Assembly (NCBI GenBank): GCA_022823225.1
Contig: JAJDXM010000023.1
Location: 1-63,205, forward strand
From: Gemmatimonadota bacterium
Lineage (GTDB): Bacteria; Gemmatimonadota; Gemmatimonadetes; Longimicrobiales; Gaopeijiaceae
DNA length: 63,205 bases
Direction of reading: 5' to 3'
The translations under genes were made by a program, and so were the position numbers. The notes below the pieces were generated by a model. That model searched no databases, had not been told where the DNA came from, and worked only from the letters and a program-made list of their open reading frames with translations. This document shows, piece by piece, positions 45,540 through 53,104 of the stretch; position 1 is the first letter of the stretch; each line of letters begins with the position of its first letter.

Positions 45540-47221
45540 AGACGGGCGCTGGCGGCCGATTTCCGGCGGGTGCGGTCGCCGCGGCGGCGCTCCTCCTGCT
45601 TCCGGCGTGCGCGCAGCTCGAAGCGCCGCCCGGCGGCCCGGAGGACCGCTTCCCCCCCTACGTGATCGAGACCATCCCCGACACCTTCAGCGTGATCGAG
45701 CCGGGACAGCGGGAGATCTTCGTTCGCTTCAGCGAGCGGATCAGCGAGTCGACCGCCGCCGGATCGCTGAGCGCCGCCGTCATCGTCTCGCCGCCGGCCG
45801 GCGAGGTGCGCGCGCGGCACCGGCGCGACGGGATCTCCATCCGGCTGGGCGAGGATCTGCGCGAGGACGAGGTGTACCGCATCACCCTCCTCCCGATCAT
45901 CAACGACATGTTCTCCAATAGCCTGCGGGACCCCTTCGACCTGGTCCTCTCGACGGGCGCGGAGTTCACGCCCAACGTGGTTGCCGGGATGGTCGAGGAC
46001 CGGGTGACCGGCCGCGCGGTCGGCGGCGTGCTCGTCCAGGCTCGCTTCCCGCGCGGCGACGACACCGTCACCCACTGGAACCTCAGCGACTCCGAGGGTT
46101 TCTTTTCGCTCCGCTATGTGCCGCCCGGGCCCTACGAGCTGCGGGCCGCCGAGGATCAGAACCGCGACCGGGAGGTGGGCGAGCGGGAGCCGCAGACGGG
46201 ATTCAACCCGGGAGAACTGGCCGGGCCGGCGGACACCAGCTTCACCATCCTCAGCGTGATCGCGCCCGATACGACGCCGCCCGTGCTGCTCCGGGTGAAC
46301 ATCGCCGATTCCGTGACGCTCAGGTTCGAATTCGACGACTACCTGGAACCGGAGGTGAGTGGCGACGCATACAGCGGGCTACTGGTTCGGGTGCCGGTCG
46401 CGGATACGGCGGAAGCGGGGGCTGACCCGGGCCAGGCGGCGGACACGGCTCCGGGCGTGGCGGAGGACGTGGCGGAGGTGGCGGGGCCCGCGGAGGACAC
46501 CGTGCCCCCCATCGAAATCCGCGACACGATCCAGGTTCGCTTCTTCCTGGAGTACGAGTACGAACGCTGGGAGGCGGCGCAGAGGGATTCCCTCGAGCGT
46601 GCGGAAGCGGAGGCGGGTGACTCGGTCGGCGATGCGGGCGAGGACCCGGACAGCGCGCGGGCGGCCGAAGATCCGGATCCGGCGGGGGCCGCGGGGGCCG
46701 GCGCACCCGAGGCGGCCGAGTCCGGGGACGCGGCCGGGGAAGAGAGCGCCGCCGCCGACTCGGTCGAGATTCCGCGCGGACTGTCGGGCCTCATCCTCCC
46801 GACGCGCACGATCGTCGGGGTGCTCGACGGGCCGCTGCCACCGGAGATCCCCTACGAGGCGATCGTCATGGGAGCGGTGAGTATCGCGGGCACGGTGGGG
46901 GGCGGCGGCAGGGACACGGTGATCGCGGAGCCGCCCCCGGAGGACAGCGTGGCCACGGACACCACGGACGTGGCCACGGACACCACGGACGCGGCCACGG
47001 ACACGGCGGACGCGGCCGGCGATACCCTGACCCCGCCGGATACGCTGACCCCGCCGGATACCGTCACGCCGCCGGATACCTTGGCGACGCCGACGTTCTC
47101 CGGTCCGGCACGTCCGTTCGGCGGGGGCCATGGCCGGCGAGCGCGCAGAACCGCCGCGGCGGTGTCGAGGCCCCCGAGGCGGACGCGGCGAAGGCGCCGG
47201 CCCGCGGATCATGGGCACTAG
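45536..47221 (+). CDS. Ig-like-domain lipoprotein with tandem-repeat tail
   Basis: A 561-residue lipoprotein (LLLLPAC lipobox). It carries an N-terminal Big_5/SbsA-type Ig-like domain (PPYVIETIPDTFSVIEP...IFVRFSERI...DGISIRLGEDLREDEVYRITL), then a carboxypeptidase-regulatory-like fold (VAGMVEDRVTGRAVGGVLVQAR). From about residue 300 it is an Ala/Asp/Glu-rich linker. The tail has DNA-level tandem repeats (46949-47092), then an Arg-rich end that reads unlike an exported protein. GTG 45536 overlaps the valS stop, and the end overlaps selA by 11 bases. Confidence 0.82.
   Translation: MKTGAGGRFPAGAVAAAALLLLPACAQLEAPPGGPEDRFPPYVIETIPDTFSVIEPGQREIFVRFSERISESTAAGSLSAAVIVSPPAGEVRARHRRDGISIRLGEDLREDEVYRITLLPIINDMFSNSLRDPFDLVLSTGAEFTPNVVAGMVEDRVTGRAVGGVLVQARFPRGDDTVTHWNLSDSEGFFSLRYVPPGPYELRAAEDQNRDREVGEREPQTGFNPGELAGPADTSFTILSVIAPDTTPPVLLRVNIADSVTLRFEFDDYLEPEVSGDAYSGLLVRVPVADTAEAGADPGQAADTAPGVAEDVAEVAGPAEDTVPPIEIRDTIQVRFFLEYEYERWEAAQRDSLERAEAEAGDSVGDAGEDPDSARAAEDPDPAGAAGAGAPEAAESGDAAGEESAAADSVEIPRGLSGLILPTRTIVGVLDGPLPPEIPYEAIVMGAVSIAGTVGGGGRDTVIAEPPPEDSVATDTTDVATDTTDAATDTADAAGDTLTPPDTLTPPDTVTPPDTLATPTFSGPARPFGGGHGRRARRTAAAVSRPPRRTRRRRRPADHGH
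46949..47092 (+). repeat. Tandem repeats inside the lipoprotein gene
   Basis: Three 21-base units (46949-47011, encoding VATDTTD twice and AATDTAD) are followed after nine bases by four 18-base units (47021-47092, encoding DTLTPP, DTLTPP, DTVTPP, DTLATP). All units keep the reading frame. Such arrays vary in copy number by slippage. Confidence 0.85.
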
Positions 47222-48659
47222 CGATCCGCGCCGTGCGATCCCGGGCGTCGACCGTCTGCTCGAGCGCCCGTGGTGCCGGGAACTGACCCGGTCGAGAGGC
47301 CGGGCGTGGGTCGCGGCGCGGCTCCGCGACCTGCTGGAGGAAGTACGCGCGGGGGGCCTGCCGGTCCCCGATTCGGACGAGGGGTACGCGGCGCTGCTGC
47401 GCTCCGCGGTCGCGCGGGCCGAGACCCGCTCGCTCAGGCGTGTGATCAACGCGACCGGTGTCGTTCTTCACACCAACCTGGGCCGCGCCCCCCTCGCCGA
47501 GGAAGCGCGGGCGGCCATGGCGGCCGCGGCGGGTTACGGCACCGTGGAGTTCGACCTCGGCACGGGGCGGCGCGGCTCGCGCTACGACCATTGCGTCGAG
47601 CTGGTCAGGGAGCTGACCGGGGCGGCGGAAGGCGTGGTGGTCAACAACGGGGCGGGAGCCGTCGCGCTTGCGCTCACCAGCCTCGCCGCAGGCAGGGGGG
47701 TGGCCGTTTCGCACGGCGAGATGGTGGAGATCGGGGGCGGGTTCCGGATTCCCGAGGTGGTGGGCGCGGCGGGCGCGGAGCTGGTCACCGTCGGCACCAC
47801 CAACCGAACGCGGAGAGGGGACTATGCACGCGCGATCGAGGGCGGGGGCATCGGCGCGATCCTGAAGGTCCACCGCTCCAACTTCGCGATCTCCGGCTTC
47901 ACCGGGGAGACGGAGCTCGCCGAGCTGGTCGCGCTGGGGGCCGAGAGCGGAACCCCGGTGATCCACGACCTGGGCTCCGGGCTCATGATCGAGAGCGCCG
48001 CCCTCGGGCTGCCGCCGGAGCCCACGCCGGCCGACAGCGTCGTAGCAGGCGTGGACCTGGTGGCATTCTCGGGGGACAAGCTGCTCGGCGGCCCCCAGGC
48101 AGGCGTTCTGGCGGGGACGCCGGACGCGGTGGGGCGGGCGAAGCGGCACCCGCTCTGCCGGGCGCTCAGGTGCGACAAGGTCACGCTGGCGGGGCTCGGG
48201 GCCACGCTGTCGCTGTACCGCGATCCGGATCGCGCCAGGGAGCGCATCCCGGTGCTGCGCATGCTCGGGGCGCCCCGCGAGCAGCTGTCCCGCCGGGCCG
48301 GCGCGGTTCTGGCGAAGGCGCGCGAGGCGGTGGGGGCGGCGGCGCGCGCGGGCGGTCCCGAGGGGGACCGCGCGGAGGACGCGCCCAGGGCGGAGGTCGC
48401 CGACGGGTGGTCTCTTGTGGGTGGCGGCACCTTCCCGGACGCGCGGCTCCCCAGCGCGGTGATCCGGGTGCGGGCGGGCGAGGACGTGGATGCGTGGCAG
48501 GCGGCGCTGCGCGCGCATGACCCGCCAGTGGTGGCGCGGAGCCGCAAGGGTGAGGTCGTCCTCGATCTGCGTGCGGTCGACCCGGGCGAGGACGAGGTCC
48601 TGGCAGCGGCGCTCGGGTCGGTCTTCGCGCGGTTCCTGCGGAGGGGCGGCGCCCCGTGA
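47211..48659 (+). CDS. selA: L-seryl-tRNA(Sec) selenium transferase
   Basis: A 482-residue PLP enzyme converting Ser-tRNA(Sec) to Sec-tRNA(Sec) with selenophosphate. VINATGVVLHTNLGRAPL, TVEFDLGTGRRGSR, VGTTNRTR and the PLP lysine K290 in FSGDKLLGGPQAG match SelA. The length is normal for full-length bacterial SelA with its N-terminal tRNA-binding domain. ATG 47211 overlaps the preceding gene by 11 bases. No selB, selC or selD is in the window. An Ala/Gly-rich insertion lies near residues 375-395. Confidence 0.93.
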   Translation: MGTSDPRRAIPGVDRLLERPWCRELTRSRGRAWVAARLRDLLEEVRAGGLPVPDSDEGYAALLRSAVARAETRSLRRVINATGVVLHTNLGRAPLAEEARAAMAAAAGYGTVEFDLGTGRRGSRYDHCVELVRELTGAAEGVVVNNGAGAVALALTSLAAGRGVAVSHGEMVEIGGGFRIPEVVGAAGAELVTVGTTNRTRRGDYARAIEGGGIGAILKVHRSNFAISGFTGETELAELVALGAESGTPVIHDLGSGLMIESAALGLPPEPTPADSVVAGVDLVAFSGDKLLGGPQAGVLAGTPDAVGRAKRHPLCRALRCDKVTLAGLGATLSLYRDPDRARERIPVLRMLGAPREQLSRRAGAVLAKAREAVGAAARAGGPEGDRAEDAPRAEVADGWSLVGGGTFPDARLPSAVIRVRAGEDVDAWQAALRAHDPPVVARSRKGEVVLDLRAVDPGEDEVLAAALGSVFARFLRRGGAP

Positions 48660-49306
48660 GGGAATCGCGGGCGGCGGCGCGGGTCGGGCGCGGGAGCGCC
48701 GAAGAGCGTCCCGCGAGGGAAGGGGCCGGTGAGTGGGGCGGTCGCCGCGCGGTTTTCGCGGACCGGGACGGGACGATCATCGAGGACCGCAACTACGTCG
48801 CGGATCCGGCGGACGTCGCCCTGATTCCAGGGTCGGCCGAGGCGCTCGCACGCCTTCGCGGCCTTGGATTCGCACTCGTCGTCGTCACGAACCAGTCCGG
48901 GATCGGACGCGGTCTCTATACCCTGGCGGACTACCGCCGCGTGGCAGCCGAGACGGACCGCCGGCTGGAGCGCTCCGGCATCGTCGTGGACGCGACCTAC
49001 TTCTGTCCGGACGCACCGGGCGGGGACCCGGAAGTCACCTGTCGCAAACCCAGCACGGTCATGTACCGCAGGGCCGCCCGCGACCTGGGACTCACGCACG
49101 CCGGATCCTATTTCGTCGGGGACAAGCTCAGCGACGTGTTGCCCGCGCGCGAGCTGGGAGGGACCGGAATCCTGGTCCGCACCGGGCACGGCGCAGCCGA
49201 GGAGCGGAGGGCGGCCGCCAGGGGGGACCTTTTCGCCGGCTTGCGGGTTGTAGAGGATCTGGCGGCGGCGGCAGGGCTCATCGTGGGCCTCGAAGGCGGA
49301 GGCTGA
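48656..49306 (+). CDS. gmhB: D-glycero-D-manno-heptose-1,7-bisphosphate 7-phosphatase (GmhB-like HAD)
   Basis: A 216-residue HAD-superfamily phosphatase of the GmhB/HisB-N type. The nucleophile motif ADRDGTIIED (D36, D38), the VVTNQSGIGRGLY motif and the FVGDKLSDV motif are intact. The zinc loop is partly degenerate: YFCPDAPGG has Asp where His is usual, and only one Cys remains before RKPS. GmhB supplies heptose for lipopolysaccharide, which fits an outer membrane. A low-complexity N-terminal extension of about 30 residues starts at the GTG overlapping the selA stop. Confidence 0.85.
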   Translation: MRESRAAARVGRGSAEERPAREGAGEWGGRRAVFADRDGTIIEDRNYVADPADVALIPGSAEALARLRGLGFALVVVTNQSGIGRGLYTLADYRRVAAETDRRLERSGIVVDATYFCPDAPGGDPEVTCRKPSTVMYRRAARDLGLTHAGSYFVGDKLSDVLPARELGGTGILVRTGHGAAEERRAAARGDLFAGLRVVEDLAAAAGLIVGLEGGG

Positions 49307-49324
49307 CCCGCCGCCAGGGCTGCG

Positions 49325-49353
49325 TTGACCCCTTTTCCGAGGTCGGATAGCTT
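49325..49353 (+). promoter_or_regulatory. Promoter of the Fe-S carrier gene
   Basis: TTGACC (49325-49330) and TAGCTT (49348-49353) are spaced by exactly 17 bases, one of the best consensus matches in the window. The leader to ATG 49415 would be about 55 nt. It probably drives the Fe-S carrier, MBL, purN and purH genes. Confidence 0.55.
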
Positions 49354-49414
49354 TCCTTTACGGGCCATTCTCCCCGACTGAATCTGAAGTGCGCCGGAGT
49401 GCGGAACGGAATCG

Positions 49415-49744
49415 ATGGATCTGAATCTCACGCCTGAAGCGGCGACGAAAGTGCGCGGATTCCTGAAGGAATTCGGCGAAACCCCCGAGGCCGGACTCAG
49501 GGTCGCGGTACTTCCCGGCGGATGCTCCGGGTTCCAGTACGAAGTGGACATCGACAAGGGCCCCGAGGGTGACGACGAGATCCTGGAGCGCGATGGAATC
49601 CGCATCTTCGTCGACCCGTTCAGCGCACAGTACCTGGAAGGGATTGAAATCGACTACATCACCTCGCTGATGGGGTCGGGATTCACCTTCAAGAACCCGC
49701 AGGCCACCGGGGGATGTGGCTGCGGCAGTTCCTTCACGGTCTGA
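49415..49744 (+). CDS. erpA: A-type iron-sulfur carrier (IscA/ErpA family)
   Basis: A 109-residue HesB/IscA-type protein that carries Fe-S clusters to apoproteins. The three family cysteines are present, one in GGCSGFQY and two in GGCGCGSSF. MDLNLTPEAATKVRGFLKE is a standard start. Whether it is ErpA, IscA or SufA cannot be decided from the sequence; no isc or suf genes are nearby. It overlaps the next gene by 29 bases. Confidence 0.88.
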   Translation: MDLNLTPEAATKVRGFLKEFGETPEAGLRVAVLPGGCSGFQYEVDIDKGPEGDDEILERDGIRIFVDPFSAQYLEGIEIDYITSLMGSGFTFKNPQATGGCGCGSSFTV

Positions 49745-50414
49745 CAGTGTTTCGGAGCCGGCGATAGAGATCCTCACCTTCACCGGAGGCGACTTCGTGC
49801 AGAACACCGTTCTGGTGGTCTGCGCCGATGGCCGCACGGGCCTCCTGGTCGACCCGGGAGCCGCCACCGCCGAAGCGCTCGCAGCCGCGCGCGCCAGGAG
49901 ACTCGATGTCGCCGCGATCCTCCTGACCCACGCCCACCTGGACCATGTCGAGGGCGTCCCCCTGGCCAGGTCGGCGACCGGGGCACCCATCCATCTTCAC
50001 GCGGAAGACCGGATCCTCTATGACAACGTGGCGGTCCAGGCCGCCACCTTCGGCGTGCCCGGCGTGGCGCTGCCGCCGCCGGACCACGACATCGTTCCCG
50101 GCGTCAACCTCTCCTTCGGCGGCACCGAGTTCGAGGTCCTCTTCGCCCCCGGCCATGCTCCCGGCCACGTGATCTTCGTCTCCACCACCGAGCCGGTAGC
50201 GCTGGTGGGCGACGTGATCTTCCTCGGCTCGATCGGACGCACCGACCTTCCGGGCGGAGACTACCACACCCTGATGGATTCCATCCGCACCCAGGTGCTG
50301 ACCCTGCCTCCGGAGACGCGGCTGGTCACCGGGCACGGACCCGAGACCACCGTCGGCCACGAGATGCGCACCAACCCCTTCCTCGTCCCCGTGTACGGGG
50401 GCGAGTACGCATGA
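49716..50414 (+). CDS. Metallo-beta-lactamase-fold hydrolase (glyoxalase II-like)
   Basis: A hydrolase of about 232 residues with the zinc motif THAHLDH, the later ligands in FAPGHAPGHVIF, VALVGDVIFLGSIGRTDLPGGD and the final TGHGPETT. This arrangement fits the glyoxalase II-like/YcbL group, which hydrolyses thioesters such as S-lactoylglutathione. The substrate is not determined. The GTG at 49716 gives a 29-base overlap with the Fe-S carrier gene and has GGGGGA upstream. It overlaps purN by four bases (ATGA). Confidence 0.88.
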   Translation: MAAAVPSRSDSVSEPAIEILTFTGGDFVQNTVLVVCADGRTGLLVDPGAATAEALAAARARRLDVAAILLTHAHLDHVEGVPLARSATGAPIHLHAEDRILYDNVAVQAATFGVPGVALPPPDHDIVPGVNLSFGGTEFEVLFAPGHAPGHVIFVSTTEPVALVGDVIFLGSIGRTDLPGGDYHTLMDSIRTQVLTLPPETRLVTGHGPETTVGHEMRTNPFLVPVYGGEYA

Positions 50415-51196
50415 GCGTCCCCTTCGCGGTCCTCGCATCCGGTTCCGGCACCAACATGCAGGCGCTTCTGGACCATGAGCGCGACGGTGCCGCCTATCGG
50501 ATCGAGCTCCTCATCACGGACCGCGAGTGCGCGGCCGAGTCGCGGGCGCGGTCGTGCGGGAGGGAGGTGTACCGGGTGCCGTTCCCGGCGGGCGGCGCCA
50601 CGACGGGGAGCGATGTCGGCGCCGGAGCTCATCGCGATCGAAACGGCACGCCGCGGGACACCTGCGCCGCCGAACTCCTCCGCCTCCTGCAGCGTCACCA
50701 GGCCCGGGGGATACTCCTGGCCGGCTTCCTCCGCCTCGTCCCGGCCGAGGTGTGCGCGGTGTACCGGGACACGATCCTGAACATCCACCCCGCGCTGCTG
50801 CCCGCCTTTGGGGGCCGGGGCATGTACGGCCACCACGTGCACGAAGCGGTGCTGCGTTCGGGGGCCGCGCTGTCGGGCCCGACCATCCACTTCGTCGACG
50901 AGCGGTATGACGAAGGCCGGATCCTCGCGCAGTGGCCGGTTCCGGTGATGCCGGGAGACACCGCCGACTCTCTGGCGGCCCGGGTGCTGAAGGTCGAGCA
51001 CGCTTTCTATCCCGCAGCCGCGGACGCGCTGGCGCGGGCGGTGCAGGGTGGGTGGCCGGGTGGCGGGCCGGGCCCGGAGTTCTGCTGGCCGGGCGGCGGG
51101 CAGCCGGTGGGTGCGTCCACGGAGGGCGCCCGATCCTCCCCGGCGGCCGAGCTCCAACAACGAATCCAGCAAGCCTTCGGAGGCGCGGGTGACTAG
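50411..51196 (+). CDS. purN: Phosphoribosylglycinamide formyltransferase
   Basis: A 261-residue PurN using 10-formyl-THF to formylate GAR, the third step of purine synthesis. ASGSGTNMQALL binds phosphoribosyl. ILNIHPALLPAFGG contains the catalytic Asn-His, and GPTIHFVDERYDEG the catalytic Asp. It is longer than the usual ~200 residues because of an insertion near residues 58-85 and a Gly/Pro-rich C-terminal tail (GWPGGGPGPEFCWPGGGQP). It overlaps purH by eight bases. Confidence 0.93.
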   Translation: MSVPFAVLASGSGTNMQALLDHERDGAAYRIELLITDRECAAESRARSCGREVYRVPFPAGGATTGSDVGAGAHRDRNGTPRDTCAAELLRLLQRHQARGILLAGFLRLVPAEVCAVYRDTILNIHPALLPAFGGRGMYGHHVHEAVLRSGAALSGPTIHFVDERYDEGRILAQWPVPVMPGDTADSLAARVLKVEHAFYPAAADALARAVQGGWPGGGPGPEFCWPGGGQPVGASTEGARSSPAAELQQRIQQAFGGAGD

Positions 51197-52964
51197 CCGC
51201 AGAGCGCTGCTCAGTGTGTCGGACAAGACGGGAATCGCCGAATTCGGCAGGGCCCTCGCCGAGCGCGGCTGGGAGGTGCTTTCCACCGGCGGGACGGCGC
51301 GGACGCTCGCGGCTGCCGGGGTCCCCGTGACCGAGGTGTCGGTCGTGACGGGCCACCCCGAGATGATGGACGGCAGGGTCAAGACGCTGCACCCCGCGAT
51401 TCACGCGGGACTGCTCGCGCGCCGGGACCGTCCGGGCGACATGGCCGAGGTCGCGGGCCAGGGCTACGCGCCCATCGACCTGGTCGCGGTGAACCTGTAC
51501 CCGTTCCGCGAGACCGTCGCCGCGCCGGACGTCACCCTGGCCGAGGCCATGGAGAATGTGGACATCGGGGGCCCCACGCTGATCCGCGCGGCCGCCAAGA
51601 ACCACCGGGATGTGTGGGTCGTGGTCGACCCGGATGACTACGGGGCCGTGCTGGAGGCGGTTGCGCGCGAAAGGGTCGCCGGGTCGGCTGCGGATTTGAA
51701 CGGGCTTCGGCGCCGGCTCGCGGCCAGGGTGTTCCGGGAGATTTCGTCTTACGACCGGGCTGTGGCGGACTACCTGGAGGGCGCCACGACAGAGGACGCA
51801 TCCTCGCCACCGCCGGACTTTGTTCGCCAGCCGAACAAAGTGGAGGGCAGGATGCCCCCGGAGGTCACGCTGGCCCTGACCCGGCTAAGCCTGCCCCGGT
51901 ACGGCGAGAATCCGGGCCAGGACGCCGGATTCTACGCGCCCACAGATCCTCCAGGAGGTATAGCAGCACTTGAACAGTTGCATGGCAAAGAGTTGTCCTA
52001 CAACAACCTGCTGGACCTGGACGGGGCTCTCCTCAGCCTCGCTCCCTTCGCCTTCTCGCTCGAACCGGCCGTCTGCATCGTAAAGCACACCACGCCGTGC
52101 GGCCTGGCCATCCGTCCCACCCTTGCCGCCGCCTTCGAGAGGGCCCGCGCCACCGATCCGGTGTCCGCCTTCGGGTCGGTGATTGCCTTGAACCGACCCG
52201 TCGACCGGGAGACGGCGGCCGGGATCGGGGGAATGTTCGTGGAGTGCGTCGTGGCGCCGGGGTTCGCCCCCGATGCACTTGACCTCCTCACCGCCAAGAA
52301 GAACATCCGGCTGCTGCGGTTCGCGGGTTCGGCGGACCCGCATCCCGCCGAGCCGGTCGGGAATCCCGCGTGGACGGAGCTGGATGACACCCTGCGGGCC
52401 ACCGCCCGGTTTCTGGCATGCTCGGCGGGCTCCACGGCCCCGGCAGGTGGGCAGGGGTCCGCAGGTGCAGCGGGACCTGCGGGCGCCGTGAGCTTCCGCT
52501 CCGTCTACGGCGGCGTGCTCTTCCAGTCGCTCCCCGATCCGCCGTTCTTCGGTCCGCCGGCCGCCGACTGGAAGGTGGTCACCGCGCGCACGCCCAGCGA
52601 GGCCGCCCTCGCCGACCTGTCGTTCGCGTGGGCGGCCGTCGCCGGCGTCAAGTCCAACGCCATTCTGCTTGCAAAGGGGTTGGCCACAGTCGGAATCGGT
52701 GCGGGTCAGACGAGCCGCGTGGATTCGTCGCGGCTGGCGGTCCAGAAGGCCCGCGAGCACGGGTTCTCCCCGGAGTTGGAGGGCTGCGCCCTGGCATCCG
52801 ACGCCTTCTTCCCCTTCCGCGACGGGGTCGACGCCGCCGCCGAAGCAGGGGCCGGCGCCATTATCCAGCCGGGCGGCTCGATCCGCGACGACGAGGTGAT
52901 CGCCGCCGCCGACGAACACGGCATCGCGATGGTATTCTCCGGCCGGAGGCTCTTCCGGCATTAG
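51189..52964 (+). CDS. purH: Bifunctional AICAR transformylase / IMP cyclohydrolase
   Basis: A 591-residue PurH that performs the last two steps of IMP synthesis. The MGS-like cyclohydrolase domain (residues 1-150) has LSVSDKTGI and STGGTARTL. The transformylase domain has the catalytic Lys-His in [17 protein letters not shown] and the C-terminal FFPFRDGVD...[16 protein letters not shown] 51189 overlaps purN. Codon use at 51941-52010 is AT-rich, in contrast to the rest. A Gly/Ala-rich insertion (about residues 415-432) is specific to this protein. Confidence 0.95.
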   Translation: MTSRRALLSVSDKTGIAEFGRALAERGWEVLSTGGTARTLAAAGVPVTEVSVVTGHPEMMDGRVKTLHPAIHAGLLARRDRPGDMAEVAGQGYAPIDLVAVNLYPFRETVAAPDVTLAEAMENVDIGGPTLIRAAAKNHRDVWVVVDPDDYGAVLEAVARERVAGSAADLNGLRRRLAARVFREISSYDRAVADYLEGATTEDASSPPPDFVRQPNKVEGRMPPEVTLALTRLSLPRYGENPGQDAGFYAPTDPPGGIAALEQLHGKELSYNNLLDLDGALLSLAPFAFSLEPAVCIVKHTTPCGLAIRPTLAAAFERARATDPVSAFGSVIALNRPVDRETAAGIGGMFVECVVAPGFAPDALDLLTAKKNIRLLRFAGSADPHPAEPVGNPAWTELDDTLRATARFLACSAGSTAPAGGQGSAGAAGPAGAVSFRSVYGGVLFQSLPDPPFFGPPAADWKVVTARTPSEAALADLSFAWAAVAGVKSNAILLAKGLATVGIGAGQTSRVDSSRLAVQKAREHGFSPELEGCALASDAFFPFRDGVDAAAEAGAGAIIQPGGSIRDDEVIAAADEHGIAMVFSGRRLFRH

Positions 52965-52990
52965 CCCGCCGGGGCCATCTTGAGGGGCAA

Positions 52991-53074
<84 letters not shown>

Positions 53075-53104
53075 TTGAGCGTCAGCGATCGGAGGGGGCG
53101 AATA

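Noticed and set aside
46949-47092. CRISPR-like repeat array
   Set aside because: Units are contiguous, lack spacers, and keep a coding frame within a lipoprotein gene.
45536-48659. Selenoprotein gene near selA
   Set aside because: No gene in the neighbourhood has a conserved in-frame TGA followed by continued family sequence.
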